From assembly GCF_014649795.1 (NCBI RefSeq), contig NZ_BMTS01000009.1, positions 183,226 to 247,225 on the forward strand: a stretch of 64,000 nt of DNA. Reading direction: 5' to 3'. Shown piece by piece: positions 33,848 to 41,950 of the stretch. The notes beneath the pieces were generated by a model. The model had not been told where the DNA came from. It was given only the letters and a program-made list of their open reading frames with translations, and did no database searches. This DNA is from Streptomyces melanogenes. Its GTDB lineage: Bacteria; Actinomycetota; Actinomycetes; Streptomycetales; Streptomycetaceae. Every line of letters begins with the position of its first letter. The first letter of the stretch is position 1. Made by a program: the position numbers and the translations under genes.

Positions 33848-34594
33848 TCAGGCATCCTCGACGCCCCGCGCGACCTCCCGCTTGATGCGCTGCCAGGCCA
33901 GGGCCACGCCCACCGGGGCGGCGACCGCCGCGCCGATCAGCGCCGGGTAGGCCACCGAGTCGCCGCCGTAGTGGACCGCGGTCGCGGTCGCCGTGCCCGA
34001 GACGACCGCCGCGGCCACCATCTGCTTGACCTTTCCGCGGTACCGATCGCTGAGGAAGAGCTGCTTGGCGGGCGGCGCCACCAGCTCGTCGAGCCCGGCC
34101 GCGGGACCGGCGCTCGCCGCCTTGGGGCGCTTGAAGTACATGAAGAACATCCACTGCCCGCACAGCTCCCAGCCGTCCGGGGCCAGCCCGGCCGTCACCG
34201 ACTCGCGCTCGGCCGTGTTGTTCCCGGTCTCGCGCCGGTACTCCCACCGCATCGCCGCCGCCGGGTCGCGGCGGCAGACGAACCGGCCGAGCCGGTCCAG
34301 GCCCTCGACCTCCCAGCCCTGGTCGCCGTAGTGGTTGAGGTACTTGCGGTCGGTGTAGATGTCGGCGGTCCACTTCCAGGTCTCCGCCTCGGCGCCCGGC
34401 TCCTGGGCCCGGCCCCCGGTGAGCCGGGCCGCGAAGTCCTCCGGCGCGCCGAACTCCTCGTACGGATCGGTGGACCCGGACTCCGTCAGATAGCCGGTGA
34501 GCTCGGCGACGTTCGCCGCCACCTCGCCCGGCGGCATCCCCGAGGCGCGCAGCTTCTCGGCGAGGGCCCGGAAGTAGTCCTTCTGCTCGCTCAT
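33848..34594 (-). CDS. DUF2812-like membrane protein paired with PadR
   Basis: A 248-residue protein. The N-terminal helix region (KDYFRALAEKLRASGMPPGEVAANVAELTGYLTE) resembles DUF1700-type partners of PadR. The middle has KYLNHYGDQGWEVEGLDRLGRFVCRRDP and PDGWELCGQWMFFMYFKRP, typical of DUF2812. Two weak transmembrane stretches lie near the C-terminus (MVAAAVVSGTATATAVHYGG and YPALIGAAVAAPVGVALAW). The start ATG 34594 overlaps the padR stop by four bases (ATGA), so the pair is translationally coupled. Function is unknown; such proteins are thought to form a signalling unit with PadR. Confidence 0.82.
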   Translation of the reverse strand: MSEQKDYFRALAEKLRASGMPPGEVAANVAELTGYLTESGSTDPYEEFGAPEDFAARLTGGRAQEPGAEAETWKWTADIYTDRKYLNHYGDQGWEVEGLDRLGRFVCRRDPAAAMRWEYRRETGNNTAERESVTAGLAPDGWELCGQWMFFMYFKRPKAASAGPAAGLDELVAPPAKQLFLSDRYRGKVKQMVAAAVVSGTATATAVHYGGDSVAYPALIGAAVAAPVGVALAWQRIKREVARGVEDA

Positions 34595-34941
34595 GACGGT
34601 CGTCCCCCTGGTGTCGCGCTGGTCAGCATGGTCTGTACGGAGGTGTGGAACTCCAGCCAGGACGCGCCCTGTTCGGCGAGCGCCCGGTGGCCCTCCTCGG
34701 TCAGCCGGTAGTACCGGCGGCCCGGCCCGCGCTCGGCGGCGCGGAACTCCCCGACGGCGAGCCCGGCCTCTTCGAGCCGGTTCAGTACGGGGTAGAGCGT
34801 CCCGCCCTTGATCTCCCCGAGCCCGGCCGCGGCCAGGGTCTTGGAGATCTCGTAGCCGTAGCTCTCGCCCCCGGTGAGACAGGTGAGGACGAGGAGGTCG
34901 AGGACGCCCTTGAGCCAACTGGATCTGCGGTCTGCGGCCAT
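34591..34941 (-). CDS. PadR-family transcriptional regulator
   Basis: A 116-residue PadR. The winged helix is WLKGVLDLLVLTCLTGGESYGYEISKTLAAAGLGEIKGGTLYPVLNRLEEAGLAVGEF, with the characteristic GTLYPVLNRLE. The wing ERGPGRRYYRLTEEGHRAL and a dimerisation helix follow. PadR proteins usually repress their own operon and a membrane or detoxification gene. The partner gene 3' overlaps by four bases. The upstream region has an unusual cluster of CTAG tetranucleotides that may be its operator. ATG 34941 is the only plausible start. Confidence 0.92.
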   Translation of the reverse strand: MAADRRSSWLKGVLDLLVLTCLTGGESYGYEISKTLAAAGLGEIKGGTLYPVLNRLEEAGLAVGEFRAAERGPGRRYYRLTEEGHRALAEQGASWLEFHTSVQTMLTSATPGGRPS

Positions 34942-34956
34942 GCGTGTATTCCAGCA

Positions 34957-35000
34957 CTAGCTAGGTAGGAATGCAAACTAGGTGCCGTGCCTCACTAGGT
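34957..35000. promoter_or_regulatory. CTAG-rich region upstream of padR
   Basis: Four CTAG tetranucleotides occur at 34957, 34961, 34978 and 34995 in 42 bases, with ACTAGGT repeated at 34977 and 34994. CTAG is scarce in Streptomyces DNA, so the cluster stands out and is a candidate PadR operator. The flanking 34942-35050 has no other recognisable feature. Confidence 0.4.
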
Positions 35001-35050
35001 TTCGTACCTCACTGGGTTGCGGTGTCGAGGCCGGTGTCCGACGCGGCGTA

Positions 35051-36052
35051 TCACTCGCCCACGCGGATCAGCATCTTCCCCGTGTTGCCGCCGCGCAGCA
35101 TGCCGATGAAGGCGTCCACCGTCCGCTCGATCCCGTCGACCACCGTCTCGTCCGACACCACCCGCCCCGACCGCAGGTGCGGCACCAGGAACTCCTCCAA
35201 CTCGCCCTGTACGTCACGGTGGTTGCGCACCAGGACGCCCTCCAGGCGCAGGCTCTTCTCCACCACCGAGTAGAGGTTGCGCGGGGCCGCGGGCGGCGAG
35301 GCGAGGTCGTTGTACTGGGCCACCGCGCCCACCCAGGCGATCCGCCCGTGGTCGCGCAGCGCCGAGATCGCGCCCTCCAGATGGTCGCCGCCCACGTTGT
35401 CGACGTATGCGTCGATGCCGTGCGGGGCCGCCTTCGCCAGCTGCTCGCCCACCGGGCCGTCGTGGTAGTCGAAGGCGGCGTCGTAGCCGACCGCTTCCGT
35501 CAGGAAGTCCACCTTCGCGGCCGATCCCGCGCTGCCCACGATCCGGCCGGCGCCCAGTAGCCGCGCGATCCGGCCCGCCGCCGTGCCGACGCCGCCCGCG
35601 GCCGCCGAGACGAACAGGTCCTGGCCGGGCCGCAGTTCGAGGGTGCGGGTGAGCGCCACGTACGCGGTGAGGCCGGTGCCGCCGAGGATGCCCAGATGCG
35701 CGGAGAGCGGCACGCCCTCGTACGACGTGATCGTGCGCGTCCCGTCCACGCCCAGCGTGACCAGCGCGTGGGTGCGCCAGCCCTGCCGGTGGAAGACGAG
35801 GTCGCCCTCGCGCAGGCCGGGGTCGAGGGAGGCGACGACCCGGCCGAGCGCACGGCCCTCCAGCGGCGCGTTCAGCGGGTCGAAGTCCATGGCCTCGCGG
35901 TGGTACGGGTCCACGGAGAGGTAGAGGTTCTGCACGAGGGCGGTGCCGGGCGCGGGCTCGGGGACCGGGCCCCGCACGAAGGCGAAGTCGTCGGGGGAGG
36001 GCAGGCCCTTGGGGCGGGCGGTCTGGTGCACGGTGAGCGAGGTCGTCGTCAT
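35051..36052 (-). CDS. NADP-dependent oxidoreductase of the leukotriene B4 dehydrogenase/CurA type
   Basis: A 333-residue zinc-independent medium-chain reductase. Signatures: LYLSVDPYHREAMDF near the N-terminus (VDPYxR motif of the family), GILGGTGLTAYVAL, the nucleotide-binding loop SAAAGGVGTAAGRIARLLGA, then AFDYHDG and YVDNVGGDHLEGAISALRDHGRIAWVGAVAQYN. Family members reduce alkenal/one double bonds with NADPH, for example detoxifying reactive enones. It is divergent from a LysR gene with a 101-base spacer holding a palindrome, which implies LysR control. Confidence 0.93.
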   Translation of the reverse strand: MTTTSLTVHQTARPKGLPSPDDFAFVRGPVPEPAPGTALVQNLYLSVDPYHREAMDFDPLNAPLEGRALGRVVASLDPGLREGDLVFHRQGWRTHALVTLGVDGTRTITSYEGVPLSAHLGILGGTGLTAYVALTRTLELRPGQDLFVSAAAGGVGTAAGRIARLLGAGRIVGSAGSAAKVDFLTEAVGYDAAFDYHDGPVGEQLAKAAPHGIDAYVDNVGGDHLEGAISALRDHGRIAWVGAVAQYNDLASPPAAPRNLYSVVEKSLRLEGVLVRNHRDVQGELEEFLVPHLRSGRVVSDETVVDGIERTVDAFIGMLRGGNTGKMLIRVGE

Positions 36053-36098
36053 GGGGGAGACGCTAGGAAGGAATGCGCGGGCCGGGCAGGGGGTTGCG

Positions 36099-36123
36099 TC
36101 GATGGAACCGCCCGATCCATCGA
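36099..36123. promoter_or_regulatory. LysR-type operator
   Basis: TCGATGGA (36099-36106) and TCCATCGA (36116-36123) are exact complements around a 9-base spacer, in the divergent region between the oxidoreductase and LysR genes. This is the expected position for a LysR binding site. Confidence 0.65.
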
Positions 36124-36153
36124 TTTCGCTCATACGTCCAGGTGGGAGCCCTG

Positions 36154-37038
36154 ATGCCGAACGACCTCGCCCCGCGTGAACTGCGTGTGCTCGCCGCCGT
36201 CGAGCAGGAGCGCAGCTTCTCCGGGGCCGCCGTGGCGCTCGGTATGACCCAGTCGGCGGTGTCGCACTCGGTGCGGTCGAGCGAGGCCAAGATAGGCGCG
36301 CTGCTCTTCGAGCGGGGCCGCGGCGGTGCGATCCCGACGCCCGCGGGGGCCAGGGCCGCCGGGTACGCCCGCCGGGTGCTGCGGATGCTCGACGTGCTGG
36401 CGGCCGAGGCGCGCGGCGCGGCGCCCGACCCGGCGGGGGACACCGTGGCGGGGCCGCTGCGGATCGCGGCGTTCCGCAGTGCCGCGCTGCATCTGCTGCC
36501 GCCCGCCCTGGAACGGCTCACCGCCCGGCATCCCGGGATCACCCCGCAGGTCCGGGTGGTGCGGGAGCTGGGGCCGGGGACGGTGGGGGAGGTGGCGGCG
36601 GGCCGTGCGGACCTGGGCATCGCGACGATCGGGACCAGCTCGCCGGTGCCGCCGGGGCTGGTCGGGGATGTGTTGCTGGAGGAGGGGTACGCGCTGGTCC
36701 ACCCCTCGGGGCACCCGGCGCCGCGCTCGCTGCCGCTGGTCGACTGGATGGAGAACTGCTCCTCGTACACCCGGGAGTGGTGGGCCGAGCAGGACTGGAT
36801 CCCGGCGGCGACGGTTCAGGCGGAGGACGACGGAGCGGTGCTCTCGATGGTGAGCAGTGGTTTCGGTATGGCGATCATGCCGGAGCTGTCGCTGACCGGA
36901 GCGCCGCACACGGTCGAGATCACTGATCTCGGAGTGGAGCGGCCGACGCGGTCCGTGGGCTATGTGACCACGCCCGAGCTCGCCGGGACGGTCGCCGTCC
37001 GCGCGCTCATCCGGGAGCTGCGGGCGCTGCGGCGGTGA
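36154..37038 (+). CDS. LysR-family regulator
   Basis: A 294-residue LysR protein. The winged helix-turn-helix is LRVLAAVEQERSFSGAAVALGMTQSAVSHSVRSSEAKIGALLFERGRGG (residues 9-58). The periplasmic-binding-like effector domain begins at DTVAGPLRIAAFRSAALHLLPPAL and includes GRADLGIATIGTSSP and VSSGFGMAIMPEL. It is divergent from the NADP oxidoreductase and probably controls it from the palindrome at 36099-36123. ATG 36154 has GTGGGAG about six bases upstream. Confidence 0.92.
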   Translation: MPNDLAPRELRVLAAVEQERSFSGAAVALGMTQSAVSHSVRSSEAKIGALLFERGRGGAIPTPAGARAAGYARRVLRMLDVLAAEARGAAPDPAGDTVAGPLRIAAFRSAALHLLPPALERLTARHPGITPQVRVVRELGPGTVGEVAAGRADLGIATIGTSSPVPPGLVGDVLLEEGYALVHPSGHPAPRSLPLVDWMENCSSYTREWWAEQDWIPAATVQAEDDGAVLSMVSSGFGMAIMPELSLTGAPHTVEITDLGVERPTRSVGYVTTPELAGTVAVRALIRELRALRR

Positions 37039-37266
37039 GGTGGCGGTGACATGGAGGTGGGGCGCCGTCTCAGATAGTAGGAAGTCCGAGTAATTGTGGA
37101 GACAGAAGCGGAGTCCTCCCTTAGCTTTGTAGAAGCCGAACGTCTCGCTAGATCCAGCGAATGGCGGTCGCGAGCGCGGTGCCCCTTGGCAGGCAACCCC
37201 TGCGGCAGCGCTCCCCGCCCCTTCCGGCGCCTCGATATCCCCGTGATCTCAAGGAGTCGATCCCTC

Positions 37267-37398
37267 ATGTCCGAGACGACGACCGTCCGCCGTGTCCGTC
37301 ACGCTTCCCGTACGAACGAATCCGACCGTAAGAACGCCGCCGCCGCCCTCCAGCGTGCGCTTGACCGGAGGGACAACGGCGGCTCAACCGGGCACTAG
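37267..37398 (+). CDS. Small 43-residue hydrophilic protein
   Basis: A 43-residue polar protein, MSETTTVRRVRHASRTNESD followed by KNAAAALQRALDRRDNGG and a short tail. It has a clear AAGGAG ribosome site nine bases before ATG 37267. The upstream frame loses third-position G/C, so this start is preferred. No family is recognised. It stands alone between LysR and the convergent phosphoesterase; 37039-37266 upstream shows no coding bias. Confidence 0.6.
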   Translation: MSETTTVRRVRHASRTNESDRKNAAAALQRALDRRDNGGSTGH

Positions 37399-37415
37399 GC
37401 GCGCGGGAGCGCCCC

Positions 37416-38990
37416 TTAACGCCCGCGCTCGATCTCGAAGTGGTCGATTCTCGCGCCCGACTCCGCCAGGGCCGTCACCGTCATTCTGGGGTGGTGGCCC
37501 GCCTGGACCTCCACCGCCAGGAACGAGTAGCCGGTGAAGCGGACCCGGGACCACTCCACGGTCTCGGTCTCCTTCTGACGGCCCTTGACCCAGTGGTAGC
37601 TCGCGACGCTCTCCTGGTCCTTGACGTGGCCCTCGTAGCTGTCGGGGGCCGGGAAGTCGTAGAGCGAGCGGCCCGCGCCGCCGGCCGTCACGTACACGAT
37701 GCCGTCCCGCGTCGGGTCGGTGCGCTCGCCGATCGGGACCTTGCGCCCGACCGTGTTTGCCTTGATCGCGTCCGTGCGCTCGTACACATGGTTGTGGCCG
37801 TTGATGACCAGGTCCACCTGGTGCTTCTCGAAGAGCGGCACCCAGGACTCGCGCACCCCGCCCTCGGAGGCGTGCGCGTTGGTGGTCGAGAAGGCGCAGT
37901 GGTGGAAGAAGACCACGATGAAGTCGACGTGCCGGTCGGCCCGCAGCTCGGCCAGGCGCTTGTCGAGCCACTGGGTCTGCTTGCCGCCGCTGATCCCGTA
38001 GTTGGCGGGGATCTCGTACGAGACGTCGTTGGCGTCCAGCGCGACCACGCCGACGTTGCCGTGCACGAACGAGTACACGCCGGGCTGGTTGACCGGGTCC
38101 GGGCCGTTGTCCGGCAGCGACCAGCGGGCGTTCTGGCCGCCGTAGCCGTCGGGCGAGTACCAGGCCTCCATGTCGTGGTTGCCGGTGGTCACCATCCACG
38201 GCACGGTCTTGGCGACCGACTCGGTCTGCGCCAGGAACTGGTCCCAGGTGCGGGCGTCGTAGCTGTCGCCGGAGGTGCCCGAGCCGGACGGGTCGGCGTA
38301 GCAGATGTCGCCCGCGTGCAGGTGGAACGCCGGGTTCTGACCGAGGATCAGCTGGTCGTTGCCGAGCGCGTGGTAGCTGACGCCCTGGTCGCCGAAGGCG
38401 GTGAAGGTGAACGACTCGGCGCGCTCGGGCGCGGTGGTGAAGGTGCCGAGCGTGCCCAGGTTGCGCGGGTCGGCCGGGTCGAAGCCGTCGTGGCCGACGC
38501 CGTAGTAGTACGTGGTGCCCGGCCGCAGCCGCTCCAGGCCCGCGTGCACGTAGTACTGCTCGGCCGCCGCGATCTTCCCGCCGTTCAGGACGGGCGTGGT
38601 GAGGTGGCGCACCTCGGCGCCGATCCGGTGGCTGAGCGCCCACGGCTTGAGCCCGATCCGGATGTACGGCCGCCGCACCGCGAACGGGACCTGCCAGGAG
38701 ACCGTCATCCGGGTCTTGGGGTCCGCGCCGTACGCGAGGTGCCGCCCGAACGGGGCCACCAGCGAGCCGTCCACCTCGGGGCCGCGCGAGGTGAGCACGG
38801 TGGGCGCGGCCTGGGCGGGCGACGACGTGGCGAGTCCGGTGCCCACCCCGGCACCGGCGATCGCGGCGGTCGCCACGGAAGTACGCAGTACCCCGCGCCG
38901 CGTCAGCCGCGTACGCAGGTACTCGTGCTGCTCGGCCATGCTCATACGGCCGGCGAGCTTCTCGGGTATACCGAAACGAGGGATGTCCAT
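37416..38990 (-). CDS. Purple acid phosphatase-like metallophosphoesterase (Tat-exported)
   Basis: A 524-residue secreted phosphoesterase. The start MDIPRFGIPEKLAGRM at 38990 is a pre-signal segment seen in actinobacterial homologues; the Tat motif TRRGVLRTSVATAAIAGAG and an AQA cleavage region follow. A fibronectin-like N-terminal domain is followed by the metallophosphatase core: AFGDQGVS, HAGDICYADPSG, TTGNHDMEAW, VVFFHHCAFST and INGHNHVYERT, the two-metal ligands in order. It likely hydrolyses phosphomonoesters outside the cell. A single GTTCACC lies upstream, but I see no convincing repeated PHO box. Confidence 0.93.
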   Translation of the reverse strand: MDIPRFGIPEKLAGRMSMAEQHEYLRTRLTRRGVLRTSVATAAIAGAGVGTGLATSSPAQAAPTVLTSRGPEVDGSLVAPFGRHLAYGADPKTRMTVSWQVPFAVRRPYIRIGLKPWALSHRIGAEVRHLTTPVLNGGKIAAAEQYYVHAGLERLRPGTTYYYGVGHDGFDPADPRNLGTLGTFTTAPERAESFTFTAFGDQGVSYHALGNDQLILGQNPAFHLHAGDICYADPSGSGTSGDSYDARTWDQFLAQTESVAKTVPWMVTTGNHDMEAWYSPDGYGGQNARWSLPDNGPDPVNQPGVYSFVHGNVGVVALDANDVSYEIPANYGISGGKQTQWLDKRLAELRADRHVDFIVVFFHHCAFSTTNAHASEGGVRESWVPLFEKHQVDLVINGHNHVYERTDAIKANTVGRKVPIGERTDPTRDGIVYVTAGGAGRSLYDFPAPDSYEGHVKDQESVASYHWVKGRQKETETVEWSRVRFTGYSFLAVEVQAGHHPRMTVTALAESGARIDHFEIERGR

Positions 38991-39186
38991 GGCCGGAAAC
39001 GTCCTCTCCTCAGACGACGCGAATCTCACCACCGGGTGAACGGGGCGCGTACAGCTCCCCATGCAACTCCCCGGAATCTCCCCGCACATCACCCCTGACA
39101 GCCATTCGGCGGCCGCCCGGAGGGGCTATGGCGATGGCTCGCCCCGGACCCGAGCCACGCAGGGATGTCCGCATGATGGACTCAAC

Positions 39187-39215
39187 GTGTCAATGAATGG
39201 GACGCGGAGTACGGT
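39187..39215 (+). promoter_or_regulatory. leuB promoter, leaderless
   Basis: GTGTCA (39187-39192) and TACGGT (39210-39215) are separated by 17 bases. The -10 box ends six bases before ATG 39222, so the transcript should begin at or beside the start codon. No leader peptide or terminator lies upstream, unlike ilvB and cimA. Confidence 0.6.
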
Positions 39216-39221
39216 GCATTC

Positions 39222-40262
39222 ATGTCTCGCAGCATCGATCTCGCAGTGATCCCCGGTGACGGCATCGGCCAGGAAGTGGTGGCCCAGGGCCTCAAGGTCC
39301 TCAATGCCGTCCTTCCAGCGGACGTGAAGCTGGAGACCAAGGAGTACGACCTCGGCGCCCGGCGCTGGCACCGCACCGGCGAGACCCTGCCGGACGCGGA
39401 GCTCGACGCGCTGAAGACGCACGACGCGATCCTGCTCGGCGCCATCGGTGACCCGAGCGTCCCGTCCGGCGTCCTGGAGCGCGGTCTGCTGCTGAAGCTG
39501 CGCTTCGCCTTCGACCACTTCATCAACCTGCGCCCGTCGAAGCTGTTCCCGAACACCGAGACCCCGCTCGCCGGCCGCCCCGACATCGACTTCGTCGTCG
39601 TCCGCGAGGGCACCGAGGGCCCGTACACGGGCAACGGCGGCTCGCTGCGCACCGGCACCCCGGCCGAGGTCGCCACCGAGGTCAGCGTGAACACGGCGTA
39701 CGGCGTGGAGCGCGTGGTGCGCGACGCGTTCGCCCGCGCCCAGGCCCGGCCGCGCAAGAAGCTGACGCTGGTCCACAAGAACAACGTCCTGGTCTTCGCC
39801 GGGCACCTGTGGAAGAACATCTTCGACACGGTGGCCGAGGAGTACCCGGACGTCACCACCGACTATCTGCACGTCGACGCCGCGACGATCTTCTTCGTCA
39901 CCCAGCCCGAGCGGTTCGACGTGATCGTCACCGACAACCTCTTCGGCGACATCCTCACCGACCTCGCCGCGGCCGTGACCGGCGGCATCGGCCTGGCCGC
40001 GTCCGGCAACATCAACCCGACCGGCGCGTTCCCCTCGATGTTCGAGCCGGTCCACGGCTCCGCGCCGGACATCGCGGGCCAGGGCAAGGCCGACCCGACC
40101 GCCACGGTCCTCTCGGTCGCCCTGCTGCTGCGCCACCTCGGTTACGAGGCCGAGGCGGCCCGGATCGAGGACGCCGTCCAGGCCGACCTGGCCGCGCGGG
40201 ACGGCTCCGCCCGTACCACCGACGAGATCGGCGACGCGCTCGCCGTACGCGTATCGGGCTGA
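39222..40262 (+). CDS. leuB: 3-isopropylmalate dehydrogenase
   Basis: A 346-residue NAD/Mg-dependent beta-decarboxylating dehydrogenase making 2-oxoisocaproate for leucine. Motifs: LAVIPGDGIGQEVV at the start, substrate Arg residues in LKLRFAFDHFINLRPSKLFP, VVVREGTEGPYTGNGG, the catalytic Lys in TLVHKNNVL, the Mg Asp in FDVIVTDNLFGDILTDLAAAVTGGIGLA, and the NAD loop MFEPVHGSAPDIAGQGKADPTA. The length is the short actinobacterial form. It is a single-gene transcript with a terminator before ilvE. Confidence 0.97.
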   Translation: MSRSIDLAVIPGDGIGQEVVAQGLKVLNAVLPADVKLETKEYDLGARRWHRTGETLPDAELDALKTHDAILLGAIGDPSVPSGVLERGLLLKLRFAFDHFINLRPSKLFPNTETPLAGRPDIDFVVVREGTEGPYTGNGGSLRTGTPAEVATEVSVNTAYGVERVVRDAFARAQARPRKKLTLVHKNNVLVFAGHLWKNIFDTVAEEYPDVTTDYLHVDAATIFFVTQPERFDVIVTDNLFGDILTDLAAAVTGGIGLAASGNINPTGAFPSMFEPVHGSAPDIAGQGKADPTATVLSVALLLRHLGYEAEAARIEDAVQADLAARDGSARTTDEIGDALAVRVSG

Positions 40263-40282
40263 CCCGAGCGCTCTTCCCCAAG

Positions 40283-40318
40283 AAAGCCGCCGGGTCGCAC
40301 CAGCACCCGGCGGCTTTT
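40283..40318 (+). terminator. Intrinsic terminator after leuB
   Basis: AAAGCCGCCGGGT (40283-40295) pairs perfectly with ACCCGGCGGCTTT (40305-40317) with a 9-base loop, followed by TTTT. It is 20 bases after the leuB stop. Confidence 0.92.
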
Positions 40319-40393
40319 CCTGTACGGCCCCGGGGTGCCACCATCAGTCCCTGGGCCGCGAGCACACCGTTTCTGTCATGGTCCCGCACGAGC

Positions 40394-40399
40394 GATAAT
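40394..40399 (+). promoter_or_regulatory. ilvE promoter -10 box
   Basis: GATAAT at 40394-40399 is a strong -10 box about 100 bases before ilvE. The -35 is unclear; TTCTGT lies 17 bases upstream. The predicted 5' leader contains GGGAC/GTCCC pairing but no leader peptide with branched-chain codons. Confidence 0.45.
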
Positions 40400-40502
40400 C
40401 GAACGTGGGACCGCGGCATGCGGAGAAGCTCGGACGTCCCGGCAGCAGCCGGGGCGGCGTGAGCGCGGTCCGACCCACACAACCGGTGAAGGACACGCAA
40501 CC

Positions 40503-41588
40503 ATGACGACGCCCACGATCGAGCTCAAGCCGTCCGCGAACCCGCTGTCGGACGCGGAGCGTGACGCGATCCTGGCCAGCCCCGGATTCGGCCGCCACTT
40601 CACCGACCACATGGTGACGGTCAAGTGGACCGAGGGCCGCGGGTGGCACGACGCGGAGCTCACTCCGTACGCGCCGCTGTCGATGGACCCGGCGAACATG
40701 ACGCTGCACTACGCGCAGACGATCTTCGAGGGTCTGAAGGCCTACCGTCAGCCCGACGGTACGGTGGCGACCTTCCGCCCCGAGGCCAACGCGGAGCGCT
40801 TCCGCTCCTCGGCCCGCCGGATGGCGATGCCCGAGGTGCCGACGGAGCTGTTCATCGCCGCGTGCGACGCGCTGATCCAGCAGGACAAGGGCTGGGTGCC
40901 GTCCTCCGGCGAGGCCTCCCTCTACCTGCGCCCGTTCATGATCGCGAGCGAGGTCGGGCTGGGTGTCCGCCCGGCCAACGAGTACCTCTTCATCGTCATC
41001 GCCTCGCCCGCCGGGGCCTACTTCCCGGGCGGCGTGAAGCCGGTCTCGGTCTGGCTCTCCGAGGAGTACGTGCGCGCCGTCAAGGGCGGTACGGGCGCGG
41101 CCAAGACCGGCGGCAACTACGCCGCGTCCCTGGTGGCCCAGGCCGAGGCGGCCGAGCACGGGTGCGACCAGGTGGTCTGGCTGGACGCGGTGGAGCACCG
41201 GTGGATCGAGGAGATGGGCGGGATGAACCTGTACTTCGTGTACGGGGACCGCATCGTCACTCCCGAGCTGACGGGGTCGCTGCTGCCGGGGATCACCCGT
41301 GACTCGCTGCTGAAGATCGCGCGGGATCTGGGGTACACGGCGGAGGAGGGGCGGATCTCCACGGAGGACTGGAAGCGGGACAACGAGGCGGGGACGCTGA
41401 CCGAGGTGTTCGCTTGCGGCACGGCGGCGGTGATCACGCCGGTGGGGTCGGTGAAGTCGGCGCGCGCCAACTGGACGCAGGGTGACGGTGAGCCGGGTGC
41501 GGTCACGATGCGCCTGCGCAAGGCGCTCCTGGACCTCCAGACGGGTGTCACGCCGGACACGCACGGCTGGATGCACCCCCTGGGCTAA
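40503..41588 (+). CDS. ilvE: Branched-chain amino acid aminotransferase
   Basis: A 361-residue fold-IV PLP aminotransferase interconverting Leu, Ile and Val with their 2-oxo acids, using glutamate/2-oxoglutarate. Visible: LHYAQTIFEGLKAYRQPDG, the SSARRMAMPEVP region, YLRPFMIASEVGLGVRPANEY, the PLP lysine in AKTGGNYAASLVAQAEAAEHG, EEMGGMNLYFVYGD and TEVFACGTAAVITPVG. It is full length. ATG 40503 has GAAGGA eleven bases upstream. It is monocistronic; a palindromic repeat region follows. Confidence 0.97.
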   Translation: MTTPTIELKPSANPLSDAERDAILASPGFGRHFTDHMVTVKWTEGRGWHDAELTPYAPLSMDPANMTLHYAQTIFEGLKAYRQPDGTVATFRPEANAERFRSSARRMAMPEVPTELFIAACDALIQQDKGWVPSSGEASLYLRPFMIASEVGLGVRPANEYLFIVIASPAGAYFPGGVKPVSVWLSEEYVRAVKGGTGAAKTGGNYAASLVAQAEAAEHGCDQVVWLDAVEHRWIEEMGGMNLYFVYGDRIVTPELTGSLLPGITRDSLLKIARDLGYTAEEGRISTEDWKRDNEAGTLTEVFACGTAAVITPVGSVKSARANWTQGDGEPGAVTMRLRKALLDLQTGVTPDTHGWMHPLG

Positions 41589-41596
41589 GGGGTTTC

Positions 41597-41950
41597 AGCC
41601 CCCACCCCGCCCCTTCCCCAAACCCTCCGGGGGTGGGGGGAGGGGCGGAGGTGTTTTCCCGGGGGCGACGCCCCCGGACCCCGGGCGGGGCCTGCGGCCC
41701 CTGCACCCCGCTTCGGGGCTCCGCCCCGGACCCCGTTGCCCCGTTCGTCTGCGGACCGTGCTGGGTTGCTCGCGCAGTTCCCCGCGCCCCTAGAAGCGCC
41801 ACTTCGGGCCGCCCCGGGGATTGCCGCGGAGCGGCATTCTTAGGGGCGCGGGGAACTGCGCGACCAGCTACCCACCGGAGCCGCGGATGAACGGGACCTC
41901 AGCCCACCTCCACCCCCGGAGGGTTTAGGGAAGGGGCGGGGTGGGGGACT
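41597..41950. repeat. Copy 2 of the composite palindromic repeat (largest)
   Basis: This region fills the gap between ilvE and the permease gene. An outer module CCCCACCCCGCCCCTTCCC...CCTCCGGGGGTG (41600-41640) recurs inverted at 41905-41945, where it encodes the permease C-terminus. A second module with GCGGGGCCTGCGGCCCCTGC lies at 41680-41715. The core has left arm GTTCGTCTGCGGACC...GCAGTTCCCCGCGCCCCT (41743-41791) and right arm AGGGGCGCGGGGAACTGCGCGA (41842-41863) around a loop with a TGCCGC/GCGGCA hairpin. Copies of the same modules lie at 22803-22870 and 51026-51270. Confidence 0.85.

Noticed and set aside
37096..37266. N-terminal extension of the 43-residue protein from GTG 37096
   Set aside because: Third-position bias is lost upstream of 37267, and a strong AAGGAG site favours the later ATG.
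39000..39060. PHO box upstream of the metallophosphoesterase
   Set aside because: Only one GTTCACC is present and no second unit 11 bases away, so I do not claim PhoP control.
40418..40462. 14-codon frame MRRSSDVPAAAGAA before ilvE as a leader peptide
   Set aside because: It has a single Val and no Leu or Ile codons, and no terminator with a T-tract follows. The upstream GATAAT supports a normal leader instead.
41589..41898. tRNA or structured RNA in the ilvE-permease gap
   Set aside because: Strong pairing is explained by the repeat arms; no acceptor stem, anticodon arm or CCA pattern is visible.
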